Below are positions 38,801 to 53,000 of a stretch of 64,000 nt of DNA, one piece after another. The translations under genes and the position numbers were made by a program. Positions within the stretch are counted from its first letter, which is position 1. The number at the start of each line of letters is the position of its first letter. The notes beneath the pieces are model-generated. The model searched no databases, had not been told where the DNA came from, and worked only from the letters and a program-made list of their open reading frames with translations. The DNA is from Seriola aureovittata. Lineage: Eukaryota; Chordata; Actinopteri; Carangiformes; Carangidae. The DNA lies in contig NC_079382.1 of NCBI RefSeq assembly GCF_021018895.1, forward strand, positions 22,256,501 through 22,320,500, in the 5' to 3' direction.

Positions 38801-41800
38801 TCACCGGCTCGTGAAGCTGCTGCTTCTCTCTGTTTGTTTGTTGTTTCTCCTCTGGGTCTGATTTTCCAGCAGGATAGTGCAGGAATGTGACACCGTGTAG
38901 CAGCCAAGATGAACGTCCCACATCAGGATTTTCCCACCAGCACACAAATGCAGCACGATAGCTTCGGTTTAACAGACTATAATCATCTAATAGTGAAAAA
39001 TAGGAGACCTGGACCTCCACCAACCGCTGCCTGACAGCCCCCGACGATCCGATCGCCAACAGAGATCAGTCCATCGACTCTCAGCCAAATCTTTTTCTGA
39101 TATCAGATTATATTATATATAATCATTATCTGACAAACTGTCTCTTCCTGTGTGTTCATCTTCTGATGTGACCTTAATGATCTATTGGAGAGTCTGGATT
39201 ACTGGTCCGGCTCTCCGCTTCAGCAGCTTCACATTCAGAAACATCCGTTTGAATCAGAAGGTTTTGGTGATTTTTATTTCACGCGTGGAAAAAAAAAATC
39301 CATCATTTTTACTTTGTCAAGTCATGTCAATCTTTATTTGTACAGCACCGATGCACAACATCAGTTTTCTCAAGGCACTTTCCAAATAGAGCAGGTCTAG
39401 ACCTTCTCTTTATAATAACATAACTTGGTTATGTGTGATGTGTCTGTTCAGATGGACGCAGCTTAGCTTGAAAAGTCTGACAGCTCAGTGCGAGTCACAT
39501 TTCATTATCAGTTTTCCAAATCAAAGATCCTCTACGGCTCAGTTCAGTATGTGTTTGGACTTGCCTGATTAGTTATTGGAACATTTTATTCTCAACCTGC
39601 TGCACCTTGATCCTCGTTCCTTCTCCTTCTTTGATGTTGGGAGCGTTTGGTGACATAATCAGCACAGAAATCTGACCAGACTACAGATTTTCTGCTTTTG
39701 GAAAAGAACAAAAACTTGGCACCTTTTTGCTTCTTCAGTTGCTAAACTCCAGCGAGAGCGAGAGTGGCTTCCTGCTTGACTGAGCTTCACAATAAGCGGA
39801 GTGTGTACAGTAGATTATATTGTAGGGTTTGTATATTGTGAACTTTCTGAACTCTTTTTTAAAATATTGAATGTAAAGAAGCTTAAAAGTTCCTAAAGTT
39901 CTCAAATGTCCAAACACAAGCAGCTGAACAACGTTTTCCTTCATAAAATGCAGTTTTAAATCAAGAGCTCTCCGATCAAAGGAATAAACAAGATGTTCAG
40001 TGCGTGTCACATGTGCAATACTAAAGTCTCTTATCGTTCCAGCTGCTGGTCGACGGGACGGTGACCACTGTGGTGCTGGAGAACCTGAACCCTCTGACCG
40101 AGTACCTGGTCAACGTTTACTCCTTGGTCGGCGAGGCGAGCAGCGAGCCTCTGAAGGGCACCGAGACCACCTGTAAGTGTGTTTCCTCTCCCCCTCTGTT
40201 TCCCATCGCCACTAAACCTTTTTAAGGGCCACTTCCTGTTTGCCTGATGGGAGACGCTCTCAGCCTCCATGCTCAGCGGCTTTTTCACAAGACACTGTTT
40301 GCCCTTTGGGTGGACAGACGTGATTGAAGAGGCAGATAGCATCATCGCTCTGCAGCAGTTTTACTGTTGTGGGAAAGCGTTTTTTTTTGTTTCCTCTATA
40401 TTGTTCGTGAGATAAACAACTTGATTTCTCTGCTCATCATCCTGTTTCAAACACATCGATGGAAGTTGTTTACTCGCCCCTCCACCCAACGCTCTGCTCC
40501 AGCGTCTGTTTATACTACATATATTTAGCATCTGATCTGAGGCGGAAAACTGTTTAACACAGACATTATCCAGTGATGCAATGCTGTGAGCTGATGTTAG
40601 TCTGTGGCGGGTGAAGTGGGAATCACATTGAGCCGTAAAGACAACAGTTAAAAAGTTATTTATCTGGCCTGTGGTCTTTGCGTCTATCTTAAATAAACTG
40701 ATAAAGTTTAACGACGTGTTAAGTGCGCGGCTCTAAGCGCTTTTTATTTGCACATTTGTCCTTTAATGTTCGCTTTATTTGTTCTTAAATGTGCGACTGA
40801 TTTTTACAACGCGCCGTTTTCCACTGTCATAAAGCAATAAATTATTGCTCTGTTGTCATTCACTTGGATGGCACCAGCGGCTGTCACATCACTGTGGTTT
40901 ACTTTACAGTCATTTCTTAAACTAACACTCAGTTAGGTCATAATGTCTCTGAGAACACAGGCTGCGTGGCTCCATCTTAAAGCCTGGTGTCCTCGACTGA
41001 TCCGGCGTGGTGCTGAAACAATCAGGAGGAAGCTGAGCACAGCTTCGCTTTTATAAAACCCGAGAGGAAGCGTTTTCTGTGATTAAACAAATCTTTATAG
41101 TTTGAAGACTTGAATCGAGTCTGGAAGTTTGGATGTTAAAAATAACCAGTTCATCAGTGGAAACCAGTTAATTTAGGCTCATTTATTTTAGTTTCAGTCA
41201 GACTTTTAGATTGAACTATTTTGGTTACAGGCACCTGAAACTACAGCTACTACAGTTTCCTCTCAGCAATAACTTCCCCGTCTGTTTTTGTCATACACCT
41301 TCTCAAATGTAAACTTTATTTTTTGGCTTCTACTTGTCCTAGAAATCAGATTTCTTCAGCGGCGATCTCACTGCGTTAACTTGGTTTGCATTAAACCCCG
41401 AAGGAATAAAAGACGTCAAATAAGTCAAAACAAACAAACAAACGAAAAAAAGCCCAGAGAAAATATCCTTTAAAAGACAAAAGTCCTGACATCTGATACC
41501 AAATATTCTGCACATCAGAAGCACTGAAGTTTATGATCTCTCTGGGACGGCCGGGGATTTTCTAAAGTATGACCTTGATGTCGCCTGCCTGTTTGTATCA
41601 TTATCCTTTTATGGAGCCAAAACCTCCCTCCAAATACGAGATATCAAAAAAGATCATGTCAGTCCCACTCAGTCGGTCATTTGTTGCTCTTAGTCTGATA
41701 CTTCAAATTACATCAAAGCATTACATTTCTGTTTTTAAAGCAGGAAATCTAGAGGAGTGTCCAGCCTCGGCGCTCTCTGAGGACTCGGCATCGCGCTAAT

Positions 41801-44800
41801 CCACTGAGAGATATCGAAGCGATTCCCTGCTCTGACCGTGTGTGTTTGTGTCCTCGCAGTGCCGCTGTCTGCCGTGAGGAACATGAACGTTTATGACGAG
41901 ACCTTAAGCACCATGAGGGTGAGATGGGAGGAGGCGGACGGCGCCACGGGTTACATGCTGCTGTACAAAGCCATCAACGCCACCGAGCCCCAGCTGGAGA
42001 AAGAGGTGAAGCGGCGCTACCTTCAGATGCAGCATGAGAAGTAGTTTTGATGTTTATTCATTCAGAGATGAACAGACACGAAATGCAATGTTTCCTGATG
42101 AGGAGGTGGAAGCTCTGTGAACTGTGGCCTTTTAAAAAGATTCGTAGCCTTCTTTGTAGATTAGCTCAGCTACGGTTGAGTTTCCTTGGTACGTAGTTAT
42201 CTGGGGCAGCCAACGATTTAACGAATGAAGTAAAGTGTTAAAATGAAAATGTGATAGAATAAATTTCCCCCGTGAGCAGCAGCTGTCGGGATCAAGTGTA
42301 TCACAAACTGTCTCAAACAGAAGAAGCACACACTTGGTCTCACAGACTCACACATCTTAATTTGTGTGCTCAGCATTTCCACATCGACTTTAGACGAGCG
42401 AGCTTCTGCTCACGCCGCTTTACTGTTTCCAGATGGCGATATGATGAGCGCTTCGCAGAGCAGGAAGTGCACTTTAGCGGCGCGGCTCGGGCCGGGCCGG
42501 GCCGGGCCTACAAAAAAGCAGAGCCCTCATAGACGCGCTGGGTAATGGGAAGGATTAGCTCATGGCCTGAAGTCATGGGGATGATATAAGCAGAACAGAT
42601 GCTATACGGATGGAACTGAACGCCTCTGTGGTGTTAACCTACATGTGCAATTATACAGCAGAGGAAAATTGAAGGGATGATTTAATGCACGGCGCGGTGG
42701 TCTGTGCTGGAAAATATGCACAGCCAAGTGTGAATGGGGATCTGGAGATGAAGCTGAGCATCAGCATTAATCAATTGACATGAAATCGTTTTATTAAAGG
42801 GATTTTATTGTGTATTTCTGACACATGGCAAGATTTAAAGGACCATACTGGTGTTTTTCTTTCTTTTTTTAATGTGTTTCCATTTTCTCCCGTTCACAAG
42901 AGCATTAGTGAAGTCCAGCATTAGTGTTGGATGATGAGGCCGACACCTACAGGTGATGCACCCGGTTCGAGGTCAGGGCTCTCTGCCGGCCAGACTCGTT
43001 CCTCCACGCCAACCCTGAGAAAACCATTTCTGTCGTGTTGAAACAAAAGCTGTTGACATGAAGTTGGAAGATCACTGCATGAAAAGCTCAAACCAGGAAG
43101 AACATTTTTCAAACAAGTTACATAAACGCACGTGTCCCAGTACTTTTGGCCATGTACTGTAAAACATGCAGAAACGCTGGTGTGCAGCTGGAAATGTCAC
43201 TGTATTTTCACCATGATCAGTTTATCACGTCAGCAGTTTTCATGCCTCAGGTGTGCAGGGAGGAGAGTCAGGCCTGTTCTCCAGGTGTTGAGTCTCTTCT
43301 GCTGTCTGACCTCCATCTGCATTCCTCTTTCCTCTCTCCACCCCCCCACCCTCTCTCTCTCTTCTCGTTTTTCCCCCCTCTCTCCTCCTGTAGATGCGAG
43401 TTGGCGGAGACGTAACGAGCGTCCAGCTGGTGCAGCTGATACCCAACACGGCGTACTCCATCACACTGTACGCCCTGCACGGAGAAGCGGCCAGCGACCC
43501 CCTGGAGGGGACGGGAGTCACCTGTACGTATTCGCAGTTTTTAGCTCCACACACACGTTTCCTTGGAGGCAGAGATCCTCTGAGGACAGAGATAATCTGG
43601 TGTTGAATGAGCGACAAAATTAAAGCACCGATGAAAACTGCTCTGCCAACGTCAAAATAAAATCTGTCGGTCAGACGAAACAAGACACTTACAAAAGTCT
43701 CCTTTTATAAAAATAAACATGTAACCGTCACATACTGAGATGTTCCACCCTGAGACTCGAGAGCAGCTAAATGACCATTCAGTCTCATGATCAGGCTAAC
43801 ACAAGTCAAGATTTAAAAAGCTCAAATCTAAGATTCAGATAAGCTTTTTCTAAACCAGTTTTAAAAATGTCTTGTTGCTGTAAGGTCTGTGTTTTCTTAA
43901 GCACAGCCTCGGCTCTCTTAGATATCAAGATTAACCTCCACTCGAAGAAGGTTTCCAAGTACTTAAACTCGTCATCTATGTCTCATATAATGATGACATT
44001 CGTGTTTATCTCAGTGGGATTAATTCTGTCTTCAGAACAGCTCTTCCTCAGGGAGATGTTTGTCCAGATACAACACAACTGGTGTGAACACTCTGCCATA
44101 AGAGTAATCATCAAGAAATATTAGAAAGTATTTGGAAATATTTCTTTTTTCCTAAATGTATTTTTGGAAAAAATGATTGTCATGTTATGATCACTGCATA
44201 AAAGTTACAAGCCACAGGATCTTACATCCTTTAAAATGTCACTTTTTCTCAGCCTTTTGGAAAGGTGAAACTGTGTTTTATTTTCATGTCAACAGTTATT
44301 TTATAAGAGCTGCATAGAGATAGATCGAAAACAGATGCAGTGAAAAACAGTATCGCTGTAAGTGCTGCTGTCTGGTTTCAGCTCTTGCGTAAGTTTCGGC
44401 TGCAGCGCGTCAGTCAGCGTCTTTCAAAGTCTTCGTAGGAGCAGTGACGCCGGCGCCAGAGATGTTTTTGTACTTGAGTCTGGATGTTTGGGTTTTAACG
44501 GATGTCCTGACCCTGTCCTCCCTCAGTGCCCATGCCTCCTTCTGGAGCCCTGAGAATCACCGACGTCACTCACAGCACCATGAAGCTCAACTGGGACGCA
44601 TCTCCCGGACCCGTCCGCAAGTACATGATCACCTACAAACCGGAGGGCGGAGACTTCAAAGATGTAAGACTGAGGTTTTTACGTTTCCGTTTCACCTCTA
44701 AATATTCTCTGGCTCCCAACTTTTGTTGTGAGGTTTTGCTGCTTTTTCTCTGTTTTGTTGTGTGATTGTAAACTGAATATCTGCTGGTTGGACAAAGTGA

Positions 44801-45925
44801 GTCGTTTGAAACGTTACATGACGATGTGACTTGATCACACAAGCTTTCGCTGAAGAGAGGAAAACATGGAAGCCGTGTGGAGCGATGAGGAGACGGGAAC
44901 CTTCCTCACATTAAGACAAACAGAAATCTCATCTTGTTGTGTTCTCCTCTTCATCTTCTCCGTGGACCGACTCCTAATGTTCACATCACCGTAGTGAAGG
45001 GAAACGTCACTAACATCAGTTTGCATTTTCTTTTGCCGATTGTCCCGAGACTTTTGGAACGAATCCATTTTTTTCACTAAAACATTATCGGCTTATTGAT
45101 TGATCGATGATGGAATCATAAACTTGTTTCCTGACTTATAACCATTAAGAATGAACGTGGGGGGGGGGGGGCTCCTCCTGTGTCCATGTTGTGCAGTTCG
45201 GACAATCTCCAAACTTATAAACTACTGTCTAAATCGTGCAGCTGTGACCTTTTCCACTGGCAGCGATCTGTTCTTGTTTGTAAGGTCAGTCAGAGGTGGC
45301 CTTCCAACAATAAAACCTCACATAGAGCTCCATGAGGGTAAAGCTTTAGTCAGCAGTGATATCTTCGTTCTGGGAAAGCGACCAAGTCGGGACCAAGTCA
45401 AGAGTTGCAGCCGGCCTCTCGGCAGAGCAGCAGCTCCACATTGTTGGCTGATCTTTATGAGAAAAGCAGTCTGCTGGCAGAGGAGCGCTGGCTCAGGCCG
45501 TCGGCCCAGCCTGACTGGATCATCCCAGCACCGCTCCGTCCTCATAATTTCTCACTTGGATGTCAGCAGAGGACAAACAGCCCGGGGATGAATCAGCAAC
45601 CGAAGGTGCCGTCGGTGGACACCTGCGAGACGTTTCCAGGACGCTGTGATGAATGACGAGCACCAGCTCAACTCCTCTTAAGGATTACCGCTGAAGGCTT
45701 CTTGTCTCCGCAGAAGAGTCCCACACACACTGGATTTATGCCTTCTGAGTGTGAAGGCTTTTCTCCCCCTCTGCTGCTGACTTTCCTCAGCTCGCCCCTG
45801 AAATGGAAAAATCAACTTCAGCCTTTTATGGGTTCAAATTTCCATTTTTTTGTGAGCACTTTAAAGACTCAGCGAGGAGTAGTACACTGCTGAGAAAAAT
45901 TGAAATCAGTATATGTGTGTGTATG

Positions 45926-45962
<37 letters not shown>

Positions 45963-46675
45963 TTTTATTGGTTACTTAAATAACCCTAGTTCCAAGCTTT
46001 TCTGTCCAGTTATACTGCGCTGTTACTAGAACTTAACACCCGCCATCCAATCAGAGCTGAGAATCTTCTCTGGCCACGTTTTACAACATGATAGTAGAAA
46101 TACGTTTTCCTCTAAGTATTTGCCAAAGTCTTGTTAGTATGACCATGTCAGAGGAAGCGCCACACATTCGTGCCCTGGCAACACAAACACATTTTAACTC
46201 CTGTGAAATCTGATGTTTAGTTGCTCTGGAACATGGGTGTATGTCTGTGGGTGATTTTGCAGTTATTGATAATTATGTTTTCCACTGGCAGGTTGAAGTG
46301 AGCGGTGACATCACCACCCTGGACCTGACCAACCTCATCTCCCAGACCGAGTACGATGTGGCCGTCACCCCGATCTATGACGAGGGACCTGGAACCCCGA
46401 TGCTGGGAACCGCTATCACAGGTCTGAAGCTGCTCTTCCTGTTCGTCCCTTTGTGCTCGTGTTTTAGAGACGAGCACGATGTCTGTGATCGTGACGAGGT
46501 CGGTATTAACTTCGACATCACGTTCCTCTTTACTTTCCCTCCTCGACTGGAAACAGTTTAGAGAAGGGCGGGTCTCTCTCTGTGCACCAATAAATCTGTG
46601 AGTGTGTGATCATTTACTGCATTGGCCCTGATTATCATTAATCCCAGGTGAACTGAGGAGCAACTTGTTTTCAGC

Positions 46676-46713
<38 letters not shown>

Positions 46714-46952
46714 TTGTAGTTCTGTACTTTTGAAGGCTCTCAGTGATACACACTTCCTAGCCGCTAACCCAGAGCTAGCTTGGTTGCAAAGCTCTGAGTC
46801 ACCGTCCACGTCTCTGATTTGTTCTGCAACTCAAACAGGTCTGGCGTTGTCTAAACTGCGGTCCTCACAAAGATGGAGTACACCAGCACTCTCATATACA
46901 GAGACACATGCACACACGCACTCATTAACACATGCAAACAAACTTTCACATA

Positions 46953-47001
<49 letters not shown>

Positions 47002-50000
47002 CTACAGTAAATAGGCTTCACATGATGTTGCCTCATCCCTCAGACCTCCTCGTAAACACATCCGCACTCTTTCTTGTTCCCTGACTGTGTGAACAGATGT
47101 TGTTCCGGCCCCCAAGAACCTGCGGTTCTCCGAGGTCACCCAGACCTCGTTCAGGGCCACCTGGGATCACGGGGCCCCGGACGTGGCCCTCTACCGCATC
47201 GGCTGGACCAAGAAGGGGGAGACCAACTTCCAGTTTGTAAGTTCGGCACTTTAGAACCAGACAGTTTCCAAACCAGATAATAAACAATATTAATGTTTCA
47301 TTTTTATCATTAGCTTTAGTCCATTTACTGAAAGTCATAAACGGTTCACATTTAACAAGCATTAACATGTCAACTAATCAGCAGATGGAAGTTTAATGAA
47401 CGAATTTCTTCAAATATAGTAAAACGATCCTCTAAGGTGGATGGTGACACAAGTTTCAGAGTTTCAGAGATGCTTCTTTGGCCGCTGGATAAATAATTTG
47501 GTGAAGTACTTTCTCTTCAAATATGCAAATGAGCTTTGTTTGGACAGCGCCGTCTGTCTGCAGTGACAGTAAACATCTGCTTTCGGTTACCTCACCGTTA
47601 CAGTATCCAACCAGCAGTGGAGGTTTTGCCTGTATAGCCTGCTGGTGTTTCCTTCCTGTGATTAAAACTGGAGGCTGAACTGGAATACAGCGAGTAGAGC
47701 TGTGAGTCCAGGGTCAGAGCGTCCGAGCACACCTGCAGACACTGATCAAACAGCCCAGATTTAAAGCATCAACCTTCCAGTAAAAGTCTCTGCCTTTTTT
47801 AAAACGTGGACTGTTTCCCGAGGAGGGTCGGCTGAGTTACAGCCATGAAACTGAAGGCAGCTTTGTTTAAAAGCAAACTGAAACAGTTTTACTGCAGGTT
47901 TGTCATTTAAGATATTTCTTATTACTGAAGTAAAAAAACAAAAAAGAAGATTTCAGTAATGATCCATTGTGGTTTCACAGATCCTTTCAAACTGCCATGC
48001 CTCACAAAACGCAGTGATTGTGTATGCCAAGACTTAAGTAAAAACATCCATCGTAGCTGAAGCAACAATAATGCTCTCTTTGTTTCCTTCTCACAAAGCT
48101 TTGGCCCTCCACGCTTGTTTTTCGGGCCCACTTCTGTCTCCCCACCCAACACACCAGCTCGAAACTCTGAATGAAATGAAATCCATACCAGGTTGTTCAT
48201 TACAGTCTCAAGCTTATCTCAGGATTCCACTTTTATAGACTTTCTTTATTGACTAATTAAAACAGAAAGCTGCGAAAACGCCTCCCTCTGTAAAGCTGTC
48301 GTCAAACATTCGTCGGTGCACGTCACTTTTTAAAGAACAAATATTTCTTTTCTTTTTTCTTTTTTGTCGTTTCTTGAAAGGAAACATTTTGCTCGTGTGT
48401 CGCCTTTTCCAGAAAGACAACATGGCCGAACAAACCAACACAACAGACCCAACCAAAAACTTACTATGAAGAAGAAATCTCCAAATTGAAAATCAATCTT
48501 TTTTTTTTTCTTAAATGAATTTCTTATCAAACCGAAGTTAATGGCAGCGTCCCAGTGCCAGATGTGAATATCAACATCTGCATCCAGCACACAGAGGGTC
48601 AGGGTGTGTTTAGCTTCGCTTTGTGCAGAGACCTGCAGCAGAGGGGAAACAGCTAGCTAGCTAGCTTAGCTACATCAGAAATATCAAGAGTATGAAAATA
48701 TATTTCTCATCTTCAGAGTTGTCTGTGTCCAACATGTCCACGAGTCCAGGTGAGGAAATAATGGACTTTGATGAAAGACTAATTCATCGCTGAGTGTTTG
48801 TCGTCTGTTGTTAAAACATGTAATGGCGGATTATAGTCACAGACTGTTCAACATGTTACTTCCTGTCTCTCCCTCTGTCTCCAGGCCATCCTGAATAGCG
48901 ACGAGACCTCGCACGTTCTGGAGAACTTGGACCCTGACACCGAGTACGCTGTCACCGTCACGGCCATCTACCCGGACGAGTCGGAGAGCGAGGACCTGAT
49001 GGGAAGCGAGCGCACATGTAAGCCGGCCGCTGCGCCCCCCACCCCCACCCCCACCCCCCACCCCCCCACCCGTCGCCTTCTCGGCTCCCAAGAAAAGCAA
49101 ACCAGCATATTTTACACTCACTGATGTACCTGGGCATTGAAATAACATTGTTGTTTTCTCAACGTCTCTTTTCTAGTGTTAAAGGCTCCGGATGGTATGT
49201 CATGTGAGAAGGACAGGTTCCTTTTCACTGTAATGTTCATGAGTTTGTGTGGAATGGTAATGTGGACGGTACGGGACAGTGTTGATGGGGAGCACACTTT
49301 TTCCTTTCTTAACTGCATGTACGTGCATTGTAGTGCCTCACTGTGCGTTCCCACCACAAGCAACTGGAAGAGCCGCCGACGATCGCTGATTTTCAGCGAC
49401 TGCGATTTTTCCAGTCACAGTCCAACATCAACATTGGTGCTACAGCCGCCAATCAGCTTCCTGATATTGGCAAATTCACTGTCGGCTTGGCGATAATTCA
49501 CCAATAGACAGTGACAATTATGAATTTCTGGTCCTTGTTTTGTTTTCTTTGGGACACACTATAAAGATAATGTACTGTGAAGGATCCTGATACAGCAAAT
49601 AAAGGAGCATGTGGAGGACTGGACTTGTCTTCCACCTGGTCCATTATGTTTGTGTATCAAGACACCTTGTTGTGCATTAACTGAAAACGTAATAAATTCC
49701 CACAGTCTGTCGAAGAGAATGATATAAGCAGCTGCTGCAGCCGGATAATTGCTGCAATTTATTTCTCTTGATTTAACGCCGTGGAAGCGTCGTCCGCTCC
49801 AAAATCTAACCATGACTCATAATGGACGTTTAAAAACCACAGCAGTCATCAGGACCGCTAAATATAATAGTATATAGTTCTGTCTCATCTCAACACTGGA
49901 CGTCAGGAGTCTGTGTTTCCAGCCTGTGGCGTAAATAAGATTTTAAAACTAATGTTTGTAGACGTGCAGCAGATTGTGGTGTGAACGTAGATCCAGAGCT

Positions 50001-53000
50001 TCAAATGCAGAAAGTGTGAAAAATAGACCGATAACATGTCATCCTCCACAGACCTCCGTGACTGTGATTGATTGTTTTAATGCCTCCGTGAATCATTTTG
50101 TTTTTTTTGTTTTTGTTTTGTTTTGTTTTCCCTCATCTTCCACCATGTTGTCATTATAACATTCCTGTTGCCGCAGCGCAATTCATCTCCCATTTTGTAA
50201 CGTCATGTTACCATGTCACCGTGTCGTCGTGTCATCATGTCATCATGTCATCATGTCATCCTTCATCAGTGTCCACCTCTTCATCAAATGAATGTTGTTG
50301 CATGTTTGAACAGTGGTTCTGCTGCAGGGCTGCAGGTCAGTGGACTTCTACTTCAGAAGTATCCAGTGTTCAGTAACAGAAGAAAACTTTTCAAACCCCC
50401 GATTTATCTTTTAGACTTTGTTGCCTCCAATAATAATCTTAATCTGAAACTTTTGTTATAGTGTCCCTTCCAAATTTAGTTGTTTTAATCTCAAAATTTG
50501 TTTCCCTAATATTCATTTTTATAATCTTAAAATGTCAGTTAATTCAGTTGCTATGGTTATTATCATTTTTTATAGTGACACCCCCCAAACGTATTTGTTA
50601 CGATCCCCCAATTTGTAATAATGGTCCCTAATTTTATTTCTTATAATCTCAAAATATATTATAATTTTCCAAAAATGTATCAACCATAAAAATCTGTCAT
50701 AGAGCCCCCCCCTAATTTTATTACAAAATATTATTTTATTCTCTTAATTTGTAATGATTCCATGAAAATGTTTGTTATAAACCATAAAAATTAGTTGCCC
50801 ACCCTAATTTTATTTCTACTCCCTGGTGTAAAAGAGTCCAGCACTGTCTGATGTTAACTGACTGAAGGAGCGGTCACTGACCTCCAGCCCTGCTCTGAAC
50901 AGCTTCACTGACCGTAACCTCATCACCAGCTCCATGACCCGTGAGATCGTGGGAGCATCACCATCACTGCCATCATCATCCTCATCCTCACATCATCAGC
51001 GCTCATCAACCCCAGGATGCCACTGCTTTTACTGTGTAATCTCACTCAATGTGTCTGTGTGCTGCCAGTGCCTCCGCCACCTCCAAAAAACCTGAGGGTT
51101 TTCAACGCCACCATCTACACGCTGACGGCGAAGTGGGACGCCGCCCCCGGCCCCGTGCAGAACTACAAGATCACCTACAGTCCCACAGCTGGAGGCGAGC
51201 CCATCTCGGTGAGTTCTGCAGATGTTTAGACACCAACACTCGGGTGTCATCAGCATACGTGCATCAAGAAATTAGTCTTCAGTTCTTCCTCAGTGAAGCG
51301 GAAAATATGAAGTAAATATTTAACTCTAATACTACAACTGTATATAATACTACTATAGTGCTACATCCTAATACTGCAGGGCTGGCAGTATCAATGTATG
51401 TGGTGTTAAATCACAGTGTGTCTACATCACAACGAATGGTAAATCTGTTTCTGCAGCAACTTGAAGCATGAACGAACCTCAACATTCTCCGCAGGAGGCA
51501 GAAAAATACATTTAAAAAGAATATTTAAAAGAATAAGGGAGTAATAATAATCACAGCTGGATTTATTTAATCATTCGAGTCTCCTTGAAAATAAAACTGC
51601 AGGATATTTATTCGACCTTAAAGTGACATTTTACATTATAAAGTATTTTCCTGCTGTTAGAATAAATACAGTAAATGTGCACCAAGTGGCAGAATCAACA
51701 TTAAAAAAACTTCTTCTAAAAACACACACAGATAATCACTTGGCTTCTCTTTGTGTCAAGAGACCGAAGCTGGAGCGGCTCCACTGACACTGAACAATGG
51801 ACTGACCTCGGAGATCTCTAAAATGTTTGTTTTAAGCTTTTACACCCAAATTGGCTTCGATTCCTGGATTGTTTTGTAAATTTGAAGTTTACCAGAAAAC
51901 GAATCCCTCTCTGGCCGTGAAGCCACTCCGGGTATCATCTGTTTGTCCGGGATGAGAGGAACAATAATGACTGAATTCCTCTTCAGGGTGTTTTTCTCTT
52001 ATACGTTCTTCGTAACTGCTGTTGTTGGGGTGCGGCGTTTCCCAGCTGAGCTGCTTCTCGACCACCGGGAACATTTCCAGTCTGCCTGACGACAACTCGT
52101 TGAATATCTCAATATGATGGAGAGTTTTAAATGTTGTCAGCTGAGTTTTCTGTACGACTCCCAGAGCATCAGCTGACGGGAAGCTTTCTGTCCCTCTTGA
52201 GAAGAACTGTCAGGAAGTCCAGAGCGAAAAAAGAAATGAATCAGGACCTGACACCGTTTGTTGTGCGTGTTCATCACACCAGAGTTCCTCTGGTAGAAGA
52301 AGAAGAAGAACTAGACAAAATCCATTATACTTCAGAAACAAATTGATCGTCTGCATTTAAAGCCATCATCATCATCATCATCGTCGTCGTCGTCATGAGT
52401 CACAGAAGATGTTTTACAACAAAAGATTCAGTAAACCAGGGACTAAAAACTGCCAGACACCTGCTGCGTTTACAGTAAGAGTTGGATCTGGTTTCAAACA
52501 CTCGCCTCCCTGTTGAGACGCACAGAGAGCGTCCTGCAGGAGCGCGGGAAGATGCCGCTGGAGCTCTTCCATCATATTTTGGCGTTTGGTTTATGGCGGT
52601 GTCCCGCGTCGCGATGGTGCAGTTAGAAGAGTCCGAGCTCGCATTCCTGCGCCATGACTGAAGACGTGATTAGAGCTGGAAATAAGTTGAAAGGGAAACT
52701 GCGGGAGTTAGCAGTTTTATTGTGTCTCTGACATGTTATGACAGTGTTCCCCCAAACAACATGTCAAGGTCGAGTCATGATGTCACTTCAGATCCGTCTA
52801 ATGGAGCTCGGATCCCCTTCGCTACGTCACATGTGTATCCTACAAGGCCGAGAGCATCTGGTGACACCATGTCATCTGCAAGGATTGTTGTTTCTAACGT
52901 CAGTCATGTGATTGCACACGGGTTCTTGAGCTCGGTGTTTCCTCACCGCTCTCAAAAATATAGAAAAGTAGAGTCATGTCCAGCTGATGCTTAATGATAT

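Larger units (their letters stand above)
35598..40042 (+). other. Intron inside FN3-9 (4.4 kb)
   Basis: Contains a dispersed repeat at about 36005-36340, a run of 14 or so C near 36966-36979 and another dispersed repeat at about 39310-39405. The rest is unremarkable; open frames here (for example 38578-38907 minus) have no domain. Confidence 0.7.
46422..47096 (+). other. Intron between FN3-11 and FN3-12
   Basis: A 675-bp intron with two CA microsatellites, 46681-46712 and 46955-47000. Confidence 0.75.
49018..51068 (+). other. Intron between FN3-12 and FN3-13
   Basis: A 2.1 kb intron. It has a C-rich run at 49036-49070, a candidate repeat end near 49340-49460 (gtgcgttcccaccacaagca), a (TTTTG)n stretch near 50098-50131, an 8-bp tandem repeat at 50202-50262 and AT-rich degenerate repeats from about 50460 to 50820. 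Confidence 0.7.

Noticed and set aside
45151..45591. 146-codon plus-strand open frame
   Set aside because: Starts in a G run and shows no domain or conserved motif; lies inside the FN3-11 intron.
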